Assembly (NCBI GenBank): GCA_947095535.1
Contig: OX352772.1
Location: forward strand, 46,767,445 to 46,831,444
From: Poecilobothrus nobilitatus
Lineage: Eukaryota > Arthropoda > Insecta > Diptera > Dolichopodidae
Direction: 5' to 3'
Length of the DNA stretch: 64,000 nt
Each line of letters opens with the position of its first letter. Within the stretch, counting starts at the first letter, position 1. The notes under the pieces are model-generated. The model was not told the origin of the DNA and ran no database searches. It worked only from the letters and a program-made list of their open reading frames with translations. The position numbers and the translations under genes were made by a program. This document shows positions 1 to 10,390 of the stretch, piece by piece.

Positions 1-2041
1 ACTTTTAAATTATACAATTTTTCTTTTTAACAATTATAATATTAGTCCGGATGTCTATGTAAATTCCATTAACAGAACGCATACGTACGTATACACATAT
101 TCATTATATATACATTATATATTTTAAGTGACTTTTTTTTTTTTTGTTTTTTTACATTTCTTCATATAATCAGACTATATATCAATTCAACATTATAATC
201 ATCATCATTAAAATAGAAGCAGAAAAAAAATATATATATATATATATATGTATGTGTATATATATGTATATGTTTATTACACTTAAGAGAAAATAGCACC
301 ACTTTATTACATCTTCATCTTTATGTAGTCACTTTTGTCAAAGAAACGTCAATTTAAATCATTCATTTATACTGTATAAAAATGAAAAAAAAAAATAAAA
401 TTCATTGGGGGGTTTTGCTCTGTTTGTACCTATTCATTCGATATTTTTAACATTACGTCCATATGTATAGTTCGATATAAGAGTACTTTTTGGAAATATA
501 GGTAGGAAGAAAAGTTTTTTTTTTTTATTTTTTCTTTCATTTCTTTATTTTTAACGAACTTCTTGCCGGTTCGTCATCATTGTCCCATCGATAATAAACG
601 CAACCAAAATAAATGGGGAAAAAAAATAGAGAAATGAAGAAAAAAAAAACAAAACTAAGATTCCATGCTTACTTAATGCCTTAAAGAAAGTAAGAAATAT
701 TTCAAAAGGAAAAAATAAAAATAATCAAGATTTAGATATCATTACACATTTTATTGTTAATAGTCTGCAACTTATGGAAATATTTCAAAAGAAACGTATA
801 AAATACAAATGTACATATTGTATATTCTAAAGAAATAGCAAAAGATATTTTTTATTTAATTAGAATGGAGTAAAATACATAAAATACTTCTTTTTTTTTT
901 TATCTTCAATAATTGGTTTAAATTTTTCTATTCTGTTGGATGAGAATTTATTAGCTCCCTTACTTTGAAACAATTTTTGTAATAATACATTCGATTGCCA
1001 TATAAATTTTGAATAAAATATTTATTTCTTGTTGGTAAGTTTAACTATACAGAACATTAAGTCGAACTCATCATTGGAAATATAAGTACTCTGGTTGTTT
1101 GTTAGGGTTGGTAACCAAACCCACATATCGAAATTCATAAATTAAAATCCAAAAGCTAAAATCCACAAAAAAAAAAAAAAAATCCATAAATTCAAAAATG
1201 TGCAAAAAATATTTTAGAAAAAGCCTTGTTAAAAAAATTATTATTAAACCCTGATTTGGTAATCAATTCAAAAGTCCTTCATTACTTTTACTTACATATA
1301 CATATTTCAACAATTAAATATTTAAAATAATTGTGGATTTTTTTTTTTTGTGACAAAAATCATTATGGATTTTGGGACTCATCTGTTTGTTATTCCAAAT
1401 ATAATATTCAAAAATAAGTTAGGGAGAGTTTAATATGCATGTCCCATCAAGTTAAAAAAAAAGAAAACTTCTACAAGTTTACCAGCGCATCAACTATTAT
1501 GCACACCATCTACAGAAAAAAAAATAAACCGAACGACACCTAAATAAAATAAATTAAAAATTTTACGTATTTTCTTACTTGTATTGCTTCTTGGCCTTTG
1601 CTTTAAAATGGCATAAAATTGTCACACGATACCTTCTCGTCTCACGGCAGATAAATAAAACATGCTTGAATTTAATGTAAATGAATCAGCCAATGTATAA
1701 ATCAACATGATTGGGATATATACACTATACATATATGTATATCAGTAGGTTTTTAGGATACAAAATAAATTTACTTAAGTTAAAGTTAAATGATGAAAGC
1801 CCATCTAAAAAGAATATTAACAACGATATTTTTGTTATTTTGCTTACAGATTATAAATAAAGAGCAGAAAATTAAAGAATTTATTTAGCAAAAAAAAAAA
1901 TAAAATAAAACGTTCATATTTCATACGAATCAGTACTTTAAGTTCTTAACCGGACTTTAAATTGCACATTTGTCTTAGTTCAACATATTACAAGCATAAT
2001 GACTTTTACTTTTCAATGACATTTAATTTTCTTTTTTTTTT
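1..2041. other. AT-rich non-coding flank
   Basis: This stretch is poly-A/T runs, an AT microsatellite near 231-250 and short direct repeats. No open frame in it shows coding-like complexity. A patch at about 1580-1650 is less AT-rich, and on the minus strand it reads a Lys-rich string next to a GTAAGA. It is too short to call an exon. Confidence 0.5.
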
Positions 2042-2170
2042 TATTGCATTTCTCTGTCACATAAATTTGTGTCCTTATTTTAGGAAATTACATAGTCTTT
2101 TCTTTTCAGGCGTGACTGTTAATGTCATAAGGGGGAATAACTCTTACGACGTGTGTGGGATTCGATTATT
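2042..2170 (-). mobile_element. tRNA-derived SINE, family A, 5'-truncated copy
   Basis: In reverse complement this matches the body of the fuller copy at 7640-7831. It has the tail (TTTATGTGACAGAGAAATGCA), the TTATTCCCCCTTATGACAT segment and a degenerate box B (GAATCCCACAC-like). The tRNA-like head is missing. A 72-codon open frame across it (1962-2180) is a by-product and not a gene. Confidence 0.7.
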
Positions 2171-2532
2171 CGAAATATAAAACTATTCGTAAATACATAA
2201 TATAGATTTTTTTCTTTTCTTTTAATTTTATTTAACAGTTAATATTAATTAGTCAGAAATTTTCGATATAAATATAATATAAGAGATGGTGGAAATAGTT
2301 CAGAATTAAATTTAATTAGATATTTTCTATTTTTCTTTTTATATTTTTAATATTAATATGATATTAATGCGTAAAAATTATAGTAGATATCTGTTTTTAG
2401 CAGGCAAAAAATGTGTATAAAAATTTGTATCTGATAGTATAATGCTTTAAATTTTTTTTATGTTGCTGTACTTTAGTATAAAAGCTATTCATTTTAAAAT
2501 TTTACTCCATTCTTTAATTAACGAATATAAGA

Positions 2533-2585
2533 ATAACGAGGAAGAGTGTGGAATTGACTATACAACTCCAGGATAATCTTGCACA
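2533..2585. mobile_element. Solo end fragment of dispersed family C
   Basis: AACGAGGAAGAGTGTGGAAT followed by an ACAACTC..GGATA pattern matches the terminal segment of the family C elements at 42727-44310 and, inverted, at 21790-21845. Only about 50 bp of the end survives. Confidence 0.5.
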
Positions 2586-2693
2586 CGAATTTAATAATTT
2601 TTAAAAAAAAAATTTTTGACTTAATTAAGTACCAAATTATGAGGAATATAAATTTCTCAGTTTTATGACAGTTATATTCAAAACCTTAATATT

Positions 2694-2876
2694 ATTAGAT
2701 TAGACAAACCAAATTTTAGATTTGTTAAGATTTTGTTTGACAAACCAAATTATGACAACCAAAAATATTTTAGATTTTGTTTGACAAACCAAATGTTAGA
2801 TAGATTTATTATTAGATTAGACAAACCAAATTTTGGTTTGTCTAATCTGTATTAGATTAGACAAACCAAATTTTGC
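2694..2876. repeat. Short array of TTAGATTAGACAAACCAAA with a perfect hairpin
   Basis: The motif (T)TTGACAAACCAAAT or ATTAGATTAGACAAACCAAA occurs at least five times in about 180 bp. At 2814-2848 one copy meets its exact reverse complement with a single-base spacer, giving a perfect 17-bp inverted repeat (AGATTAGACAAACCAAA / TTTGGTTTGTCTAATCT). It looks like termini of a small foldback or MITE-type element inserted into itself. Confidence 0.75.
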
Positions 2877-3083
2877 AAATAAGCGTTAGCGCAAAACTTA
2901 TATTCTTTTGATAGAATTTCATATACTCAGCTTAATTAGACACTCAAGTTATTCTCATATATAAAACAAAAAGTTCTATAACAATTACACAAACGCACCG
3001 GTCGAACTTGTTCAATTTTAACATAGTAAAGATATCACTCATATAAATTGGGATAGCATGAAAAACGTCGCCAAGAAAAGAAA

Positions 3084-3440
3084 TTCTGAATCAGAAGAGA
3101 TTTTATAGTTGGACTCAAAATCAAGGTTGCCCCTTTTTCTGGAGTATTTATTTATATCTATGTATAGGTAAGATTCTGAATCAGAAGAGATTTTAGAGTT
3201 GGACTAGAATATTAGATAAGAGAATAATTAGAGCTTTCCGGAATATTTATATATATGTATATGTTAGATTCTGAATTGGGAGATTTTTGAATTGTACTTT
3301 TAAAAGTCTGGGTTGGCGCTTTTTCCGGAATATTTAAATATATGTATATCTGAGATTCTGAATGAGGAGAGATTTTAGAGTTCGATTCAAAAACATAGTT
3401 ATACGCCTTTCACAGAAATTTTAGAATTGGAGACAAAAAT
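3084..3440 (+). repeat. Satellite-like repeat S, about four tandem units
   Basis: Units of roughly 80-100 bp follow the pattern GATTCTGAATCAGAAGAGAT, TTTAGAGTTGGA, (C/T)AAAATC, ...CTTTTTC(C/T)GGAATATTTA, TATATGTATAT, and then GATTCTGAAT again. The same unit recurs in either orientation near 9000-9260, 14870-15060, 20185-20450, 26880-27120, 45130-46030 and 57254-57310. It is a dispersed, partly tandem family with no coding potential. Confidence 0.75.
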
Positions 3441-3465
3441 CAGAGTTTTAACAGTTATATTAATG

Positions 3466-3668
3466 GGGGTTTGGGCGGCAGCCCGCTCTATTAAAAAAAA
3501 ATAGAATTTCATAATTTTATCAATAAAAATGTAAAGAAATTTACAAATTTAATATTTTTGTATGAATATAAGTAGAAAATTCTATATTTAATACTTTTAT
3601 ATGAAGTAGGTATGCCGTACCCGTACGTAGGTATGCGGCAGCGCCCACTATTTTGAGATTTTGGGGAT
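3466..3668. repeat. Companion motif of repeat S (GGCGGCAGCCC / CTATTTTAA)
   Basis: TTTGGGCGGCAGCCCGCTCTATT at 3471 resembles TTTGGGGGCGGCAGCCTTTACTATTTTAA near 14930 and inverted versions near 20262 and 20410. Each lies beside repeat S units, so it is probably one end of the same larger repeat. The segment 3605-3650 carries a similar GCGGCAGCGCCCACTATTTT string. Confidence 0.5.
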
Positions 3669-3794
3669 TTTGTCTTTGGGAATTTTGTCTAAACCTATAC
3701 GTTTAAATTGGTAATTATAACTAGCCCTGAATTTACCAATATTTAAAGTTTACGCAAAACCAACTGAAACTAACTGTCATATACTCCAGGAAAA

Positions 3795-3925
3795 TGCTTC
3801 TGGGGACTTTTTTCCATAATAATATTTAACATTTTTTGGGGACTTTTTTCATATGCAAAAAGTCCCCAAAGTTTCATAAAAATTTTGTTATTTTGGGTAT
3901 TAATCTTTTCTGGGGACTTTTTTCA
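3795..3925. repeat. TGGGGACTTTTTTCAT repeats, direct and inverted
   Basis: Three direct copies of (T)GGGGACTTTTTTC(C)AT and one inverted copy (AAAAAGTCCCCA) lie within 130 bp. The inverted pair at about 3836-3868 could form a hairpin around CATATG. Function is unknown. It is most likely repeat debris, since no gene is adjacent. Confidence 0.6.
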
Positions 3926-3939
3926 TGCAGCCATAAATA

Positions 3940-5194
3940 TGAAACGCTAAAAAATTTCAGAATCCTAACCCTATTATTATTATTTGAGAATTGAGCACAT
4001 AGCTAAAGTGACTGAAAATTCAAACCTCATACAAAATTATATTTTTCCATAAATCTTTTTCGTTTTTCTTTACAATGTCATCAACGTAATGACAAATTTA
4101 TTATACCTTTTAAATTATGTTTGTATAGTTATAAAAATGATATAAATTTATTTATAGAACCCCTAAAAACAAATTTTTTTTTTAAATTTGTTTTTATATG
4201 CAACCGGCATTTAATATTGCGCATGATTCCCTCGTAAATTTTTTTTTTTTTTATTTTGTTTTTAATTTTTTGACATTTCTTTCGCTATATTCAATATTTT
4301 TTTGTTTTTTTTTTATATGTATGTTAGTATCTATATATAAATATACATAATATTATGTCGTCAAACTGCAACAACATACCATCATTGATGATTTAAAAAA
4401 AAAAAATTTGTCTGTTGTTTTGTTTTTTTTTTTCCACCTATATGTATATAATGTATAATATATAGATAAGCATTTTATAAAGCTGGAACGTGCTGGTGCT
4501 GCTGTATTTTGTAATAAGGAGATTTCTTCCATGACAATAATATGTAGTACTTTATCCAATGTTGTATAAAGTATGTATACATAATATAGGATCATATATA
4601 CTTATATAAGAGTACTGATTTACATAATGTTAATATATATGAATATATATAGAGGTAAAAAGAACGGACTTTGTTAAAAAAAAACTGGAAAACTTATTTT
4701 TTTTTTTTGTGTTTTTTTTTTGTTTAATTTTTCATGTCAGTTTTCATCCTGTTTCTGAAATAAACCAAATAAAATACATGTTTTATTAAAAACTTTATGC
4801 AGTCTTAAAAGGTTTGTAGTATTAAATAGATCAGGGAAATCAGGGAAAAACTTTAATATCTATTAAAATAAGAAAATTCATTAAAAAAAAATAACGTTCG
4901 ATTTTAACTTATAAAAAGTTTTTCTACTATTTTTTTTTTTTGGTTATGTACAGATAAATATATATAATATTTATATACATATATTTTTTTATATAAGAAA
5001 TTTAAATTTATTTAACTTTTAAAGATGTGTTCAAATAATTTTTGTTGCATAATTTTATAATAAAAATTTAATAAAGTTAAAAAAAAAAATTAAGTCTGAA
5101 TTAAAAAAAAAAAATTTTAAATTAAAATAAAAACAGTGAAAAAATTATTAAAAACAAAATAAAAAATAATAATTTACAAACAAAAAAAAAAAAA
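3940..5194. other. Non-coding region leading into the 5195 exon
   Basis: This is AT-rich sequence with long T runs (for example near 4230 and 4695). The last 150 bases are A-rich, like the leaders before the exons at 11409 and 38232, and may be 5' UTR. The only open frame here, 4353-4595 on the minus strand, is low complexity. Confidence 0.4.
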
Positions 5195-5329
5195 ATGGTA
5201 CAATTAAAATTAGAGAGTCCTGTAATTGGAAAATTTGCCAAACAATGGGGACCATCATTAAGTGATTGTCTTGAAATTCATGCATTTTTAAAATGTGGTG
5301 GTGTTGCAGTTAAAGGTACTTGGATAAAT
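5195..5329 (+). CDS. Probable first coding exon, unknown protein (45 codons, phase-0 donor)
   Basis: ATG at 5195 in a good context (AAAAATGG) opens a 45-codon frame beginning MVQLKLESPVIGKFAKQWGP and ending in KGTWIN, immediately followed by a consensus donor GTAAGT at 5330. The sequence has normal amino-acid complexity (Trp, Cys, Gly, Pro) and stands out from the AT-rich surroundings, which argues for real coding sequence. If unspliced, the frame would close 15 codons into the intron. I do not recognise the family. It shows no signal peptide, membrane segment or catalytic motif. The donor is phase 0, as are those at 8293 and 39602, so it could be an alternative first exon of the LRRFIP gene whose first recognised internal exon starts in phase 0 at 56474. 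It could equally open a separate gene whose later exons I did not find. Confidence 0.55.
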
Positions 5330-6112
5330 GTAAGTAAAATATCCATAAAAATAAATTTCAAAAAATTTAATTAAAACAGATTTTGTTTTATTATTAATTT
5401 TAAATACTGTAAAGGGCGTGTAAAAATACTGTAAATTTAATGTTAAGGCCAAATTGTGAATATCAACTATTGATAAAACTATAAAATTTTTATCATTGCG
5501 AATATTAATACTGATAAAATTTTGAACTATTGTAAATGTTGAATAAAATGGACAAGAAACAAATTTTTTTTTTGTTAAATTTTTAATTTAAATTTTTCTT
5601 TGACATTATTTAAGTATGGACGTTTTTATAAATGCTTCAGACTCAGAATAAATTTACCGCCAGTCGGTATACTTTGCAATATCGAAAATAAATTCTACAT
5701 TAACTTGACAATTTTTATTTTATTTTTTTTTTCATTATAAAAAACTAAGCCAAAAAAAAGCATGTAAGTACCTAGCTATAGAAAACAAAATATTTACGAA
5801 CATTTTTTTACGTACTGCAATTTCATTCTTTAATTTTGACGTTTAGTAGATTTTTTTTTTTTTTTTTTTTTGAACAACTTTCAGAAATTTGACATCCATT
5901 TTCATTTATTCAATTCAAAATTTACACAGATCTACTACAGATATACATTTATAAAAATGAGGGTTGTTTTTAAAAAATAAAAAAATTTTTACAAAAATTT
6001 TTTTAAAAACAATAAAAAAAAACATATTTTTCCTAAGAATCGAAAATAGTAAATAAAGCCATTTTCTTTATCCACGATATGTTTTTGGCATATTATCTTT
6101 GGTTACTTTTTG
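5330..6112 (+). other. Intron-like AT-rich DNA downstream of the 5195 exon
   Basis: The stretch starts with the GTAAGT donor. It has long A and T runs and repeated AACTATTGATAAAACT-like phrases near 5460-5540. No plausible acceptor with an open exon was found in it. Confidence 0.4.
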
Positions 6113-6280
6113 ATTTAGCTCCATCAGCTCAATTAATCATATTTAATGATAATCACCTTTTATTACTGATTAGTGACTACTCTACCTTTTTTTTTATTTA
6201 GCTCCATCAGCACCATCAGCTCAACTAATCATATTTAATGATAATGGCCTTTTATTACTGATTAGTGACTACAAATACTT
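6113..6280 (+). repeat. Tandem duplication of about 80 bp
   Basis: ATTTAGCTCCATCAGCTCAA...TTTAATGATAAT..CCTTTTATTACTGATTAGTGACTAC occurs twice in a row. The second copy carries a 9-bp internal repeat (CACCATCAG). Copies differ at only a few bases, so the duplication is fairly recent. No coding or regulatory role is evident. Confidence 0.8.
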
Positions 6281-6418
6281 TACTTTTTTTTTTTTCATTT
6301 CTGAAAATATGTACATAGATTTTTTTCCAAATTTAGCAATAATAAGTATGTAGAAAGTATAATAATATATTCACGTTTTTAAAAAGATTTTAAATATTTT
6401 TTTTTTAAATAATTAACA

Positions 6419-6922
6419 CCCCTGGAGTGAGTTTCGTTTCTTACTCTCTGGTGTTTAGTTATCATTATGACAGATAAAAGTAGTTTAGAAAAGCCGGGGA
6501 GTAGAGTATAAAATTAATTCTGCGATGTCATAAATATCGTTTCGAAACACCAGAATCAAGTTAATAGAATTAATTTTTTCTAATCCTACTCGTTAGGACA
6601 ATTAAGGAGTATTAAAAATGTCAAAGCGCCATTAATGTTTTTTTATTTCAAATTTTAATATTCTAAACTTATATAGTTTATTACAATAATTGTAAACAAA
6701 AATCATTTAATTGAACTTTTAATACTTCTTAAAATTTTTTTGTTTTTTTTTGGAAAACTCCAATATTTGTTTGAAATAAATAAATGTTAATATAATTTTG
6801 ACAGTTTAAATTTATATTTAACTCTTGTCGCTTCGAATGTTAACTCTGCTTTTGTGTGTGGTAGTTAATCTTATTAGAGCATAAAATATACTCGGAGTAA
6901 GAAACGAAACGCACTCCTGCGG
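6419..6922. mobile_element. MITE-like element with about 28-bp inverted ends
   Basis: The left end CCCCTGGAGTGAGTTTCG, running into TTTCTTACTC, is mirrored by the right end GAGTAAGAAACGAAACGCAC, running into TCCTGCGG. The inner 16 bases (GTTTCGTTTCTTACTC, 6431-6446, against 6895-6910) are a perfect inverted repeat, and the outer 12 match at 9 positions. It is about 500 bp long with no open frame, as expected for a non-autonomous DNA transposon. Confidence 0.7.
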
Positions 6923-7639
6923 TTTTCGTTTGAAATCAATTGAAAAATTCTTGGCATTACAAAAAGTTGACAATATCAATTAAGTATATTGACATTTGCA
7001 ATACAAAAATTCCGTTGTCAAAGAAAATTCACAATTGTATCAAAAAGAAGTTGACAGAATAAGTGCGACATTTGCAATATTGCGATGCGATACATAATTG
7101 ATTGATATAAATTTATCCGATAAATATCGCTCATCAAACAAATTGTTGACATTCATTATTGTGGACCTAAGTGATTTTGGTGATAATATTTGAAAATTGA
7201 CATGATACATCTAATCTAATGACAATTTAAATTTTTTTTTTTATTAACATTTTAATTGTATTTTTTTTTTTTAGTAAATTTTGCAAGTATAGTTTCGTTT
7301 AGAAGTTTAAGACAGATTTCTTTTATAAATAGAATATATTTAGTTTTAAGTGTTAGTGATCAAATCATAATATATGATATATCTTGTGATATATAGTTAA
7401 TATGTTTTTATTTAGACATAGTGCTCCATCAATTATAAAAAAGAATTGTGGATAATATTTACATTTATGGGAAGAAAGTTTGGTTAATATTTTAAATAAA
7501 AGTTACTAAGCATATATATGTAATTTCTTAACATATTAGTTTTACATTTTGATTTTGAATTACAAGTCATGTGACAAACATGACGAACTTGTCATGAACA
7601 TTTTATTATTTATAATTTACATTTCTAAAATATGTATAC

Positions 7640-7831
7640 GGGGCCTTGGTGGTGGTCTAGTGGGTAAGAGCGTATAAAATACACTGTAAATACCGAGGGA
7701 GTGTGGGTTCGAATCCCACACACGTCGTAAGAGTTATTCCCCTTTATGACATTTACAGCCAAGCCTGAACACGAAAAGTCTGTGTAATTTCCTGTCCACA
7801 TTTATGTGACAGAGAAATGCATAAAAAAAAA
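7640..7831 (+). mobile_element. tRNA-derived SINE, family A, best copy
   Basis: The head has RNA polymerase III promoter elements: a box A-like TGGTCTAGTGGGTAAGAGCG (about 7653) and a perfect box B GGTTCGAATCC at 7706-7716. A body of about 110 bp follows (CGTCGTAAGAGTTATTCCCC, then ...CACATTTATGTGACAGAG), ending in an A run. Minus-strand relatives lie at 2042-2170 and 18036-18174, and a related head is at 29620-29698. A tRNA gene would not carry the conserved 3' body, so I call a SINE. Confidence 0.85.
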
Positions 7832-8254
7832 TATGTGTACAAAGAGGTTAAGTTAAAGGCTTAAGTATCAATTTTTATATTTAAAAACAGTAATCATTAA
7901 CCAATAGAAGACTATGGCTATTGCTTAGTCAATATATTTGGAAACTCTAAAAATAATTTAAGCAATGGAACAATTTCTCTTACAAAACAAGAATAGAAAT
8001 AGAATCTTATAATATTATTTAATCTTCAAATATTATAATGACTTAAATTTATTATATATATCTTTTTGTTTAAAGAAAGAATTCAAAATTACATCTAATT
8101 TATAAAAGTTTTAAATACCTAATAGATATCATCTCTTTTAGAAGGCAAAAAAAAAAAAAAAAAAACGAACCCCTTTTCTATTTTTAAATAAAAAATATGT
8201 ACATACCTACAATTATATAAGTATAAATAAGTATATGTACCTATTTATATTTTA

Positions 8255-8293
8255 ATGGATTTTAAAGAATCATTACAATTTATCACAGCTGCA
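8255..8293 (+). CDS. Probable LRRFIP first coding exon (MDFKESLQFITAA)
   Basis: Thirteen codons from ATG 8255 to GCA 8293 are followed by the donor GTAAGTG, phase 0. The recognised LRRFIP exon at 56474 begins in phase 0 with AEARLAARR. Joining the two gives ...[18 protein letters not shown], which matches in length and pattern the vertebrate LRRFIP start EALSNIARE-AEARLAAKR (family knowledge, aligned by eye). This is the best candidate for the true N-terminus. The intron would be about 48 kb. The doubt is the short length: 13 codons plus a donor can arise by chance. Confidence 0.5.
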
Positions 8294-9379
8294 GTAAGTG
8301 TTTTTTTTTTCAATGATTGTACACCTATATTTAAATATCTGTACTTACTTAAGTATATATGTATATATATATATATATATATAAATATATTATTATGTAT
8401 ATATATATAATAATGTTGAATATTTTCTATTTAAATTCATTGAAACTTATGCAGTATACTTTTATGTTATTATATTGCCTGCCATAATTTTCTTTTTATT
8501 TTGGTAGGTAAAAAATAAAAAAAAAATTGAAAAATCATTAAATAAAAGTGTGCACAACCCCCCATGTAAGAAAATGTACATTTTGAAATTCTGTATTGTG
8601 AAAAAAAAAAAAAAAAATTTTTTTACACTCAATAACTTATAGTTTTTTTAGCATAATTAAAATTTTTTTTTTTTATTTATAAAAATAAATTAGAATCTAA
8701 AATAAAAGTAGCAGGCTAAACGATAGAGAAATGTTAAATTTAATTTTAATATATAAAACGGGTCTACTAACTTATATCGATTTTTAAAATGTCGATTCAC
8801 AAAATGTCGAAGTCAAATATGTCGAAATGTACAATTTAGCGATTCTTGAAATGTTGATTCTAAAATGTTGACATAGAAAAAATGTCGATTTTTAAAATGT
8901 CTACTTGGATAAAATCTCGATTACACAAAAAGTAAATAATATTAATATTCGACTAAATAAATGATTAAAATACTCTAATTTTATAGTCAACTATAAAATC
9001 CCTCGTACCTATTTCAGAATCTCACATATAAAATTTCTAAAAAAGAGGACAATCCTGATTTTGAATCCAATTAATCAATACTAATAGTATGTCAATTCTT
9101 ATAGGTTTGCCATACAAAAGTATTAAATTTCGACTTTTTTTTATATGCAAACGAGTAAAAATTTTGACATTTTTATTATATACTTATGAATAAAATTAAT
9201 TTTGAAAGAATGGTCCAAACCCTCGCAAATAAATCTATTGAAACCCCCATTTTGAATCCAACTCTAAAATAAATACCTCTAATATGTCCATGTCTATTTC
9301 ATAAAACAAAAAATCATATATTAAAAAATTTTGAAAATCGATGTTTTTATCGATTTTGGAAAAAAAAATCGACATATTA
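8294..9379 (+). other. Intronic DNA with microsatellite and degenerate tandem repeat
   Basis: An AT microsatellite lies at about 8360-8410. At 8788-8940 a degenerate unit of about 22 bp based on AAAATGTCGATT repeats six to seven times (ATGTCGATTCACAAAATGTC, ATGTCGAAATG, ATGTTGATTC and so on). Scattered fragments of repeat S occur at 9000-9070 and 9225-9290. I see no exon. Confidence 0.55.
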
Positions 9380-9526
9380 GGTCGAATGCATAAAACTGAG
9401 CTATCAGCAAAATCTCACATTTTATGAATTTACGAATTTTATTTTTACAAAAAATACGAGTTTAGGTGTCGATTTTGTTGGAAAAAGTGAGATTTGAGTT
9501 GAAGCTCAGTTTTATGCATTCGGCCC
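9380..9526. mobile_element. MITE G, complete copy with 20-bp perfect TIRs
   Basis: CGAATGCATAAAACTGAGCT at 9383-9402 is the exact reverse complement of AGCTCAGTTTTATGCATTCG at 9503-9522, with one further near-match outside (GGTCG / CGGCC). The element is about 145 bp with inner inverted AATCTCAC / GTGAGATT pairs, so almost all of it can fold. Related copies are at 13503-13600, 36212-36342 and 36436-36540. A target duplication is not clear. Confidence 0.85.
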
Positions 9527-10184
9527 ATTATTTTAATTGATTTAATGGAAGTCCACATATAAGGATCCCATATAAAACTTTATAGAAAATATTTTTGTAG
9601 GTATATCACATATAGAAAAATAATTTAAATTTACTTCAGTTCTTCTGTTTGTATACCCCCTAGCTCTGTTCGAAAAGTTCAAAACAAATTCGAAAAAGTT
9701 ATCAATGTCTGTACTTTTTTAGTAGCTGTTAGATAAAGTTATAAAATTTACAAAACAAAAAAAAAATTCCGTAAGTATATAGTTTAGAATTTAAATAATA
9801 CATATAAACATTGATTTAATCATAAATACTATGTGTTATTGTCTTGACCCATTCTAATATATCAAGGAAGGTGGTTCAAAATAACGAGTTTATTTAGTTC
9901 TAGCAGTTGAAAATTGTAATAAATACTCGGTTCGCTAGTGTCGATATTCTTATTTTCTGTAATTTCTGTAATGGGATCAGTTTTTAATCTATTTTGAAAT
10001 ACTGGAAGATATATTAAAAATATTAAAAGTATTATGAATGTGTGGTTTATTCTTGTCAGCTTAGCTGTTAGTATAACTCTTCAATATAACTAATTATAAC
10101 TAAGATTAACCAACTGAGATAATTTTTATCTATAATCTAACAATTTTATGAAATTAACCACCTAATTAACATTTACTTACATAT

Positions 10185-10390
10185 TAACATTGGTATAAAT
10201 GATGACTACGGTTTTTCAGGCGAAAGGTCTCGGGTTGAAACCCTGGTCAGGTCAAATATATGTAATACATATATAAAATATAATGAAATAATATAAACAA
10301 AATATTAAATATAATTATAGTTGAATACTTACCAAAATGGTCCACATGCTAAAGGCAAAGGGTCCTAAAATGTCGGCAGATATTTATATC
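10185..10390 (+). mobile_element. tRNA-derived SINE, family B
   Basis: A degraded tRNA head (TTTTTCAGGCGAAAGGTCTC, then GGGTTGAAACCCTGGTCAGG with a box B-like GGTTGAAACCC) is followed by an AT-rich body and a conserved 3' block with CCACATGCTAAAGGCAAAGG and GTCCTAAAATGTCGGCAGAT. The inverted copy at 47081-47280 shares head, body and 3' block, which defines the family and its length of about 200 bp. Confidence 0.8.

Noticed and set aside
1575..1650. Minus-strand exon ending AKAKKQYK next to GTAAGA
   Set aside because: Too short, and no open frame reaches a start codon or an acceptor upstream.
7640..7720. tRNA gene
   Set aside because: Box A and box B are good, but the segment is followed by a body shared with other copies and lacks a clean acceptor stem, so it is a SINE head.
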